DNA of 12,980 nucleotides, from NCBI GenBank assembly GCA_015232935.1, contig JADFYT010000035.1, forward strand, positions 1 through 12,980, given 5' to 3'. The first letter of the stretch is position 1. Each line of letters begins with the position of its first letter. The notes under the pieces were generated by a model. It was not told the DNA's origin and did not search any database. It worked only from the letters and a program-made list of their open reading frames with translations. The position numbers and the translations under genes were made by a program. This document shows, piece after piece, positions 6,415 through 12,980 of this stretch. The stretch is from Desulfamplus sp. GTDB taxonomy: Bacteria > Desulfobacterota > Desulfobacteria > Desulfobacterales > Desulfobacteraceae.

Positions 6415-7989
6415 CGCTCCGCTTGCCTGAGCCACAGATTCAGGAATATCGGCGGGTCCTTTTGCACAGCCGCAGATAAAGACTCCTTCCCGCGTGGTAT
6501 CCTGAGGCTGCAGAGTGCCGCTTCTAAAATAACCGGACTCATTAATTTCTACACCAAGAATTCCTGCCAGAACTTCTGAGCCTCTTGAAGGCTGGCATGC
6601 TGTGGCAAGAACCGCCAGGTCAACGGTAAGGCTTTTCACCTTCCTGTCCATAGTCTCCTCATACCATAACACCGGACAGCCATCCTCTGTCTGCGTAATC
6701 TCGGCCACGCGGCTTCTTACAAACCTGATTCCGGACTGTTTTTGACCACGATTGCGGTATTGCTCAAACCCTTTTCCCACAGCACGGATGTCCATCCCGA
6801 AGACAGATACCTCGCTTTCTTTATCGTGCTCAATTGCGATCATCGCCTCCTTGATGGAGTGCATGCAGCAAAATGTAGAGCAGTGCCGGTTAAAACGGAT
6901 GTCTCTTGATCCCACGCACTGTATAAAGGCAATACGCCGTGCATGGCTGCTCTTTTCAATCTTGTCAGCGACTTTTTCACATTCTGCCTCAATTTTCTCG
7001 TATTCTGCCGCAATCTTCTCATATTCTGCCGCAATCTTCTCATATTCCAGAATCTGTGCGGCCGATTTCTCGCTCTTGTCGTTATTCTTCTTTTCGCTCT
7101 TACTGCTATTGTTCTTATCACTCTTATTGTTGTTTTCTGTTCTAAACCGGGTGAAATCACTCTTGTTGTTATGTTCTGCTCTAACCCGGGTAAATTCAGT
7201 GCTCTTGTCCAATCTTTTTTTCAGTCTGTCACGTCGTTTTTCAAGAACAGCCAGACCTTTTTTCATGGCCAGAACCGACGGGCGATAAAGATGCCCCCCG
7301 GTAGGGCCGGATGCTGATAAAAGGCGTTCCAGCTCAAGAGATGTTATAACATCCTCAATCCGTCCATAGCCATACTCACAAATCCGGCTTGCATCAAAAA
7401 GATCATACCCTGTAGCAACGACAACAGCCCCTGCGTTCAGATTGATAATCTGGTCTTTTTGTGTATAATCCACAGCTTTTGCCTGACAGACCTTTGCACA
7501 GATGCCGCATTTCTTTCCGGGTTGAAGGTGACGGCAGTTAGCTGCGTCGATTGTGTAAGCAGATGGTATTCCCTGGGCAAAATAACGATAAACAGCCTTT
7601 GACTCCCCAAAACCCAAATTAAAGGGATCCATGAGTGTGGTCGGGCATTTTTCAGCACACTCTCCGCATCCTGTACATCTGTTCTCATCCACATATCTTG
7701 CTTTTTTGCGGATGGTAATGTCAAAGTTGCCAAGCTCTCCCTCCAGGCTTTCAAGCTCTGAAAATGCAAGCAGTCTGATGTTGGGATGCCGACCGACATC
7801 CATAAGTTTTGGTGCCAGAATTCACAAGGCACAGTCGTTGGTGGGAAATGTCTTGTCCAATTGTGCCATTTTCCCGCCAATGCTTGGCAGTCGCTCCACC
7901 AGATCTACTTTAAATCCCATTTCGGCAAGATCCAGCGATGTTTGAATCCCGGCGATTCCTCCACCTATGACGAGCACATTCCGATTCAT
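6364..7989 (-). CDS. hdrA: Selenocysteine HdrA-type FAD/iron-sulfur protein, N-terminal half of a split double HdrA
   Basis: Read through TGA 7824-7822 the gene gives 541 residues. It starts directly with the FAD-binding fold ('VLVIGGGIAG', 5-14), followed by 'DKTFPTNDCAL-U56-ILAPKLMDVGRHPNI'. HdrA homologues have Cys or, in some methanogens and deltaproteobacteria, Sec at this site. A ferredoxin-like insert follows (C105/108/111/115 and C152/161/164/168), then C358-VGSR...C370-x3-C374-C375, the cluster near FAD. It has no N-terminal HdrA domain and no C-terminal ferredoxin; these are in the next gene. Residues ~238-349 are a highly charged insertion absent from the fused paralogue. ATG 7989 is preferred over ATG 8010 because CAGGAGAG lies about six bases before it. 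Expected role: one FAD centre of an electron-bifurcating Hdr complex. Without the Sec reading it appears as two fragments. Confidence 0.92.
6964..7047 (-). repeat. 21-bp tandem repeat coding a heptad (coiled-coil) array
   Basis: Four copies of a 7-residue unit, EYEKIAA / EYEKIAA / EYEKIEA / ECEKVAD (HdrA residues 315-342). The two central DNA units are identical over 21 bases. Ile/Val and Tyr at heptad spacing with Glu/Lys elsewhere suggest a short coiled coil projecting from the flavoprotein. Confidence 0.85.
7117..7194 (-). repeat. 39-bp tandem repeat in the Sec-HdrA insertion
   Basis: Two 13-residue copies, FTRVRAEHNNKSD and FTRFRTENNNKSD (residues 266-291), followed by degenerate N/K/S/D-rich sequence up to about residue 309. 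The 39-base period is the same as in the neighbouring HdrA half-gene although the sequence differs. Confidence 0.85.
7784..7824 (-). promoter_or_regulatory. hdrA selenocysteine codon and SECIS hairpin
   Basis: TGA 7824-7822 (U56). GGATGTC (7801-7795) pairs with GGCATCC (7790-7784), 7 bp including one G-U, closed by the loop GGUC. The loop begins 27 bases after UGA, inside the accepted bacterial window, with GG at its start. Confidence 0.8.
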
Positions 7990-8015
7990 ATAAATCTCTC
8001 CTGAGAGCATATATT

Positions 8016-9260
8016 TCAGTGTTCAGATTTTGGTATTAAATTAGACCTGCTTCCAAGATAACTGAAAATATCCACCACCCTTATAGCCAATTCACTTGAT
8101 TTAAGAGCACATGCAAGATGAATTCGGCACTTGGGGCATGCTGTAATAATAATACTTGCTCCTGTACGGGCTGCCTCATAAAGCCGCTCGATCTGCATCT
8201 GTTTTGAGCAGCCTGAGCACTCTATCCAGGCACTTGTTCCGCAACACATTGAATTTTCTCTGTTTCTTTCCATCTCTACCAATTGGGTGCCGGGTATGTT
8301 TTGCAATAACTGCCTTGGGGCGTCGTATATTCCTGCCCCTCGCCCCAATCTGCATGGATCATGGTAAGTGACAATGCAACTTTCCCCTGAAAATACAGGG
8401 CCATCCATGTTGTCCAACTCCTTTGAAATAGAGGAAATATCCATAATCATGGAATCCTCTGATACTAAATCCTGTGATGTTAAATCATTTGAAACAAAGG
8501 CATTACCCATGCCAGGCAGCTTTTTTGCCAGCAGTTCTGTTACATGCATCACATCAAACGGAAGCTCACCAAAATATGCGGGATAATGGTTCTTGAAGGT
8601 AAAATAACCTTCAGGACAGCTAAAAAGCACGATTTTTGCTCCTGATGCTGATATTATTTCAATGTTCAGTCTTGCCAGTTTGACAAAGAGAGCCTCGTCT
8701 CCGTTCCAAAGGGCGTCATGGCCGCAACATCTCTCATCATTGCTTATAACAGGAGTTATTCCAATCTTGTTGAGCAGCTTGAGTACATTCCTTGCGGTTT
8801 CGGTTGAGGATATATCCAGATAGCGAAATGTCACGTCAAAAAAAGGAAGACAGCCAACAAAATAGAAATACTCTCCTCTATCTGTCGTGAATTTACCTGA
8901 CTGATCTGCCCATCCTGTACGTTGTTGCCTGATCGGGCGGGTTTGAAGATCACTGATTGACTGAAAAATTCCGTGGTGGCTCTCCAGCGGAAGAACTCCT
9001 CTGTTTCTGGCTTTTATCCTGTACTGGCGGTTAAATTCAGGAAAATCTATATCCGCCGGACACCGCTCACTGCAACGGCCGCATGTCAGGCATGACCAGA
9101 ACTGACGATGCAGGCCTGGATCTGCCTGAGGCTCCACCATAGCCCGCTTGAGCATCTGACGCGGTGAAAACTCGGCAGTTATGCGGCTGACAGGACAGCT
9201 TCCCGTGCATATGCCGCATTCCATGCAAAAATCGATCTGTTGCTGGGTCGGTTGCATCAT
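8016..9260 (-). CDS. HdrD-like protein: fused HdrC (two [4Fe-4S]) and HdrB (two CCG domains)
   Basis: A 414-residue soluble protein. The HdrC part has C12-x2-C15-x2-C18-x3-C22-P and C57-x2-C60-x2-C63-x3-C67-P. The HdrB part has CCG domain 1 (C137, C178-C179-G, C215) and CCG domain 2 (C303, C339-C340-G, C375-x2-C378). CCG domains bind the non-cubane [4Fe-4S] clusters that reduce disulfides in HdrB. Here domain 1 reads C215-P-E-G, so the last expected Cys is Gly. A Ser/Asp-rich insertion lies at about 254-292. It is the likely high-potential (disulfide or thiol) branch of the complex; the partner is unknown since CoM/CoB are not expected in bacteria. ATG 9260 overlaps the upstream small gene (ATGA); ATG 9257 has better spacing from AAGG. 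It lies 26 bases before the Sec-hdrA start. Confidence 0.88.
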   Translation of the reverse strand: MMQPTQQQIDFCMECGICTGSCPVSRITAEFSPRQMLKRAMVEPQADPGLHRQFWSCLTCGRCSERCPADIDFPEFNRQYRIKARNRGVLPLESHHGIFQSISDLQTRPIRQQRTGWADQSGKFTTDRGEYFYFVGCLPFFDVTFRYLDISSTETARNVLKLLNKIGITPVISNDERCCGHDALWNGDEALFVKLARLNIEIISASGAKIVLFSCPEGYFTFKNHYPAYFGELPFDVMHVTELLAKKLPGMGNAFVSNDLTSQDLVSEDSMIMDISSISKELDNMDGPVFSGESCIVTYHDPCRLGRGAGIYDAPRQLLQNIPGTQLVEMERNRENSMCCGTSAWIECSGCSKQMQIERLYEAARTGASIIITACPKCRIHLACALKSSELAIRVVDIFSYLGSRSNLIPKSEH

Positions 9261-9454
9261 TTAACCTTATCGTTATTTCTACTATACTCATCAAAAGGAA
9301 TGCTCTTATCATTTCTGGTAGCCTTTAAAAATTCCAAGTCCTCTATATCGTTATTTATAATGATCTCCAATCCATCCTCTTTGATGTGATTTAACAGCCA
9401 TAAAACCTTTTCGGTAAGAGTGTCATTATTTATTCTAATGGTTATTGTGTCCAT
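9257..9454 (-). CDS. Small antitoxin-like protein in the hdr operon
   Basis: A 65-residue acidic protein. The N-terminal strand ('TITIRINNDTLTEKVLWLLNHIKEDGLEII') is followed by a polar helix and a C-terminal 'DLEFLKATRNDKSIPFDEYSRN'. That tail resembles small RelB/Phd-type antitoxins of type II toxin-antitoxin pairs, but this is recognition by eye only. It is very likely a real gene: AAGGGAG sits upstream at good spacing, the start is 3 bases after mvhD-2, and its stop overlaps the HdrD-like start in ATGA. No toxin gene is adjacent, which is unusual. Alternatives are a small regulatory or assembly protein of the Hdr complex. Confidence 0.65.
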   Translation of the reverse strand: MDTITIRINNDTLTEKVLWLLNHIKEDGLEIIINNDIEDLEFLKATRNDKSIPFDEYSRNNDKVK

Positions 9455-9457
9455 TAT

Positions 9458-9901
9458 TTATCTCCCTTGTTTGGTGCTTCGTGCCTCATCTGTTTCAATG
9501 ATATATGCCAGTTTGTCAAGCGATTCAATCTCCTTGGTAAAATCGCGTATCCCTTCGGCAAAAGCCACACCCTCAGAAGCTGAAATCCATTTTAACCTGA
9601 GCCTGCGGCCATCAATGCCAAGCAATCCGAGAAGTTCATGTGTCTCCTCTACCACTTTCCGGCATTTCACATTACCCTCCAGGTAATGACAATCGCCGAT
9701 GTGTCAGCCTGACACCAGAACGCCTCCTGCTCCTGCACGAAACGCGTTCAGCAAAAAGGCACTGCTGATCCTTCCGGTGCACATAAGCCTTACCAGCCGA
9801 ACATTTGACGGATACTGAATACGCGATACACCGGCCAGATCCGCACCCGCATAGGCACACCAGTTGCAAAGAAACGCTATTATTTTAGGTTTTTCAGACA
9901 T
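9458..9901 (-). CDS. mvhD: MvhD-like [2Fe-2S] electron-transfer subunit with one selenocysteine
   Basis: Read through TGA 9706-9704, this is a 147-residue MvhD: 'IIAFLC12NWC15AYAGADLAG', 'VRLMC41TGR', 'VLVSG-U66-HIGDC71HYLEGN', then a helical C-terminus. It keeps Cys at position 15 where MvhD-1 has Sec. The family fold and the five Cys/Sec positions are complete, so it should bind a [2Fe-2S] cluster and feed electrons to HdrA. ATG 9901 follows a purine-rich GAAGAAGAG. It follows the fused HdrA by 117 bases and precedes the small antitoxin-like gene by 3. Its sequence is clearly diverged from MvhD-1 apart from the motifs, so the two are not a recent duplication. It ends in TAA. Confidence 0.93.
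9670..9706 (-). promoter_or_regulatory. mvhD-2 selenocysteine codon (U66) and SECIS hairpin
   Basis: TGA 9706-9704. CATTACC (9688-9682) pairs perfectly with GGTAATG (9676-9670), 7 bp, with loop UGGAG starting 22 bases after UGA. This hairpin is shared at nucleotide level with mvhD-1. Confidence 0.87.
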
Positions 9902-10018
9902 GGAGATCTCTTCTTCATTTAGAATACTTGAATATGTAAGCACTGAACAATGTACATAAACCTGCAACAATGCTTTTGAAAAAAGCAATACAATTGCAGC
10001 CATGGCAGCACTGATATA
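9902..10018 (-). other. 117-bp spacer between fused hdrA and mvhD-2 with two small hairpins
   Basis: GCTTTT/AAAAGC (9972-9986, 3-base loop) and GCAAT/ATTGC (9985-9997, 3-base loop) lie side by side and share two bases. They could form alternative structures or a weak terminator or processing site after the fused hdrA. No T run follows on the minus strand and no promoter can be assigned. Confidence 0.4.
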
Positions 10019-12980
10019 TTATGCAAAAGCCTCAATAGTCATATTTATCTGTTCATCAGTGAAATGGGCAAGTGAGGCGGCTCCGGTCGGGCAGACAACA
10101 TTGCACGCTCCGCAACCGGTACAAAGGGCTTCTGATACAACTGCTCTTTTTTCTCCCTGCCCATTTATATCCCGCACACTGATTGCCTTGAAAACACATG
10201 TCTTTTCACACTCTGAGCATGCTCGACAGATAGATGGTCTGACCCGGTTGACAACGGCTCCGGATGTCATTCTCTTTTTTGACAGTATTGTAACAGCACG
10301 CGAGACAGCACCTCTTGCCTGGGCGATTGATTCAACCGCGAACTTTGGCCCCTGTGCAAGTCCACACAAAAAGATTCCCGATGTAGCACAGTCAAGCGGT
10401 CTGAGCTTGGGATGTGCTTCCAGGAAAAAGCCGTCCTGGTCAAGAGCAAGACGCATAACCTCGGCAAGAACCTGACTCTCTGTTCGTGGCCTGATTGCGG
10501 CACTGAGAACAAGCAGGTCGGCCTTTATTTTAACCGGAATCTTCAACCTTGCATCAAACACTGTAATTTCAAGATGATTGTCTTGCTGGTTGACGACTTG
10601 CTGGCTGACACCGGATTGACTGCCTGTATCACAATGAGAAACATGTTTAATATCTGGTTTGTTATCTATATCATATTGAAAAAAACGGACTCCCTGACGC
10701 CTTGCCTCCAGATACCAGGACTCCCTTAACCCGAAGGTTCTGATATCACGATACAGGACACTGATATTTGCATCAGGATTGATCGATTTCAGTTTCAGGC
10801 TGTTCTTGATTGCTGATGTACAGCACAGCCTGCTGCAATACATATGGTCTGTTTCTTGTGACGTGTCTGCCTGAGGATCGTCGCTTTCCAGTGAGTCAAC
10901 ACACGGCACATGACCTATCTCACGGGAACCAACACACTGGATCATAACAACCTGCTCAAGCTCTCTTGCACTGTCAGGGTTCAGAGCAAGCATGGATTCA
11001 AATTCTTTCTGGGTTTTTACTTCAGGATGCTGACCATACAGATACTCCGATGGTTTGTACTCTTCGCCTCCGGTGGCGACTATAACAACACCATGTTCAA
11101 TTTTCCGTTCAACCCCGTTTTTCACAATATCGTGTTCAATTCTACGTTCAACCAGGTTTTCCAGGACAACAGTGGTAAAATTTCCACTGTTTCCGGAAAT
11201 GGAAACGATCCTTGAATTCAGGCAGATTTCAATAGCCGGATTTCGCTCCACTTTTTTTGCAAGAGCCTCAACATACTTTGAAGGTTGTGTATCATCCTCG
11301 GTGTAATAAAGTGTTCGTGCATTACCACCAAGTTCAGAGCCTTGCTCCACAATGACCGCCTCAAATCCATGTTCAGCAATGGAATATGCGGCCGTAAGTC
11401 CCGCAAGCCCTCCTCCGACAACAAGAGCCTTTTGTACCACATCATGTGAAAACTCATGCAGAGGCTCAAGAAGCCGAACTCTGGATACAGACATCCTGAC
11501 AAGATCCATAGCCTTTTTCGTAGCTGAGTCAGGTTCTTTCTGATGTACCCATGAGTCCTGTTCTCTTATGTTCGCAAGTTCAAAGAGATATGGATTGAGG
11601 CCGGCTTTTTTCAGGGTATTTTGAAAAAGCACTTCATGAGTTCTTGGCGTGCAGGAGGCAACAACAACCCTGTTCAGACTTTTATTTTCAATCACCTGGC
11701 CTATTTTCTGCTGTTGATCTGTTGAACAGGCGAACATGCAGTGTTCAGCATGAATCACATTATCCAAAGTCAACGCATATCTGGATACAGCTTCAACATC
11801 AACAACTCCCGCGATATTTATCCCGCAATGGCAGACAAACACACCTATTCTTGGCTCGTCTCCTGATACCGGCCGCTCTTCGAGAATGGATTCAACCGCT
11901 GTCTTTGTGTTCCTTGCGTCAGCAATCAGTGACATTGCCTGATTTGCAGCACCGCTGCCCTGCTGGATGGAATCAGGAATATCCTTTGGTCCCTGAAAAC
12001 CGCCGCATACAAAAATACCGGGGCGTGATGTGGCAGTCATATCAAGTGGGTCGGTTATACAGAAACCGTGAGAATCGATCTTCAGACCAAGACGTCTGGC
12101 AAGTGCTGTGGCTGACGGATTGGCACAAAGCCCTACAGAAAGAACAACCATGTCAAAGGTCTCTTCCAAAATAGAGTGATCTTCTGAGGCATATGCAAGA
12201 TTGAGGGTTTTATTTTCAGGGTTGGGAACGATACGGGAGACCATTGAGCGAATAAATCTTACCTGGTTTTCTGTTCTGGCACGCTCATAATAGCGATCAA
12301 ACCCCTTGCCCTGGGCTCTGATATCAATGTAGAAAATTGTAGTTGCAATGTCTGGATCATGCTCTTTTGTTATCATGGCCTGTTTTGTGGCATACATGCA
12401 GCACACAGATGAGCAGTATTCCCGTTTAGCATGAATGTCCCTGGAACCCACACACTGAATCCATGCGATCCTTCTCGGGGCGATATCATCGCTTATCCGC
12501 CTGATGTGACCCCCAAAAGGGCCTGACGCAGAAAGTATTCGCTCATACTCAAGACTTGTAACCACATTTGGCCATCGTCCGTAACCATATTCAGGCTTGA
12601 GTCTTGCGTCAAAAGGAGTTACGCCACCGGCCAAAATTACCGCTCCGGCATCCAGTTCAATTATTTCATCCTCCTGATCAAACTCAATTGCCCTGTTTTC
12701 GCAAAACTTCTGGCATATCCCGCATTTTCCTTTCAAAAAATAGCGGCAACGCTCCTTGTCGATTGTGTAAACAAGAGGTACCACCTGAGGATAAAGAATG
12801 TAGATAGCCTTACGATCATCAAGACCCAGATTAAATGGATTCAAGACTTTTACAGGACACTTTTGGGAACATATTCCGCAACCCACGCATTTTTCAGAGT
12901 CAACAGCACGTGCTTTTTTTCGTAATGTGACTCTGAAATTGCCTGGCTCTCCCTTTACATCAACAAGATCAGTATAAGCA
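10019..12980 (-). CDS. hdrA: Fused double HdrA flavoprotein, 5' end outside the window
   Basis: At least 986 residues; the frame is open to the window edge and starts mid-protein in 'YTDLVDVKGEPGNF'. The first half (to about window residue 350) has the HdrA ferredoxin insert (C31/34/37/41 and C78/86/89/93) and C176-VGSR...YC-SSVCC. After a linker (~352-376), the second half repeats HdrA: 'GVFVCHCGINIAG', 'VVVASCTPRTH', FAD fold 'VVGGGLAGL' (about 520-528), C682-VGSR...C715-SRLCC, and a C-terminal ferredoxin (C918/921/924/928, C953/956/959/963). It is therefore a two-FAD HdrA. The N-terminal FAD fold and any Sec/Cys site lie upstream of the window. The gap between C682 and C715 is widened by about 22 residues with an extra Cys at 693. 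Another polar insertion is at about 773-803. GTG 12886 is internal, not the start. It is followed by mvhD-2, so together they form a second Hdr-MvhD module. Confidence 0.93.
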   Translation of the reverse strand, partial: AYTDLVDVKGEPGNFRVTLRKKARAVDSEKCVGCGICSQKCPVKVLNPFNLGLDDRKAIYILYPQVVPLVYTIDKERCRYFLKGKCGICQKFCENRAIEFDQEDEIIELDAGAVILAGGVTPFDARLKPEYGYGRWPNVVTSLEYERILSASGPFGGHIRRISDDIAPRRIAWIQCVGSRDIHAKREYCSSVCCMYATKQAMITKEHDPDIATTIFYIDIRAQGKGFDRYYERARTENQVRFIRSMVSRIVPNPENKTLNLAYASEDHSILEETFDMVVLSVGLCANPSATALARRLGLKIDSHGFCITDPLDMTATSRPGIFVCGGFQGPKDIPDSIQQGSGAANQAMSLIADARNTKTAVESILEERPVSGDEPRIGVFVCHCGINIAGVVDVEAVSRYALTLDNVIHAEHCMFACSTDQQQKIGQVIENKSLNRVVVASCTPRTHEVLFQNTLKKAGLNPYLFELANIREQDSWVHQKEPDSATKKAMDLVRMSVSRVRLLEPLHEFSHDVVQKALVVGGGLAGLTAAYSIAEHGFEAVIVEQGSELGGNARTLYYTEDDTQPSKYVEALAKKVERNPAIEICLNSRIVSISGNSGNFTTVVLENLVERRIEHDIVKNGVERKIEHGVVIVATGGEEYKPSEYLYGQHPEVKTQKEFESMLALNPDSARELEQVVMIQCVGSREIGHVPCVDSLESDDPQADTSQETDHMYCSRLCCTSAIKNSLKLKSINPDANISVLYRDIRTFGLRESWYLEARRQGVRFFQYDIDNKPDIKHVSHCDTGSQSGVSQQVVNQQDNHLEITVFDARLKIPVKIKADLLVLSAAIRPRTESQVLAEVMRLALDQDGFFLEAHPKLRPLDCATSGIFLCGLAQGPKFAVESIAQARGAVSRAVTILSKKRMTSGAVVNRVRPSICRACSECEKTCVFKAISVRDINGQGEKRAVVSEALCTGCGACNVVCPTGAASLAHFTDEQINMTIEAFA

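Noticed and set aside
6197..6422. Short direct repeats as a CRISPR array
   Set aside because: Units are contiguous or 10 bases long with no regular unique spacers, and no cas genes are present.
6752..7288. Open reading frame of 178 codons on the + strand
   Set aside because: It is antisense to the repeat-rich insertion of Sec-HdrA; its Ser/Leu/Phe-rich sequence is the complement of Glu/Lys repeats and no RBS or family signal is seen.
607..9901. In-frame TGAs as nonsense mutations making pseudogenes, or as TGA=Trp recoding
   Set aside because: The frames stay intact with family motifs on both sides, the TGAs replace Cys/Sec and not Trp positions, Trp is coded by TGG in the same genes, TGA also ends several genes here, and each site has a SECIS-like hairpin.
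12604..12886. GTG 12886 as the start of the fused HdrA
   Set aside because: The same frame continues upstream to the window edge with HdrA-like sequence including the first ferredoxin Cys, so the start lies outside the window.

Overview
The window looks like a chromosomal segment of an anaerobic, selenocysteine-using bacterium, most plausibly a sulfate-reducing deltaproteobacterium (Desulfobacterota, Desulfobacterales-like). This rests on gene content: Hdr/MvhD/formate dehydrogenase electron-transfer subunits, many in-frame UGA (Sec) codons, and HdrA paralogues of the long bacterial type. The genus cannot be read from the sequence alone.

Layout. Left edge, + strand: the 3' end of a DDAH/arginine-deiminase-fold hydrolase (1-327) and a small CopZ-like metal-binding protein (411-623). 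The rest, 607 to beyond 12980, is one co-directional minus-strand cluster. In transcription order it holds: a giant double HdrA fusion (12980 to 10019, 5' end outside the window), a Sec-MvhD (9901-9458), a 65-residue antitoxin-like protein (9454-9257), an HdrC-HdrB fusion of HdrD type (9260-8016), a Sec-HdrA half-protein (7989-6364), a second HdrA half-protein (6157-4277), a second MvhD with two Sec codons (4260-3781), an FrhB/FdhB-like iron-sulfur protein (3698-2709) and a Sec-formate dehydrogenase catalytic subunit (2709-607). No hydrogenase large or small subunit is present. No gap between genes exceeds about 210 bases.

Reading frames. Four genes are cut by in-frame TGA codons and would be mis-annotated as fragments. 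Each TGA lies where relatives have a redox or metal-binding Cys/Sec. Each is followed at the right distance by a small hairpin whose apical loop has a G in its first two bases, as expected for a bacterial SECIS. That gives five Sec codons in the window: FdhA U136, HdrA U56, MvhD-1 U25 and U76, MvhD-2 U66.

Function (inference from family knowledge). Formate dehydrogenase and its iron-sulfur partner would pass electrons through MvhD to FAD-containing HdrA, where they are split between a low-potential acceptor (ferredoxin) and a high-potential branch through the HdrD-like protein. This resembles the hydrogenase-free FdhAB-MvhD-HdrABC complexes of formate-using methanogens, but with a non-CoM/CoB disulfide or thiol acceptor. 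Two further themes stand out. The double HdrA occurs both fused and split in the same cluster. Several subunits carry low-complexity, tandem-repeat-derived insertions in loops, and matching small duplications lie at gene ends and in spacers.
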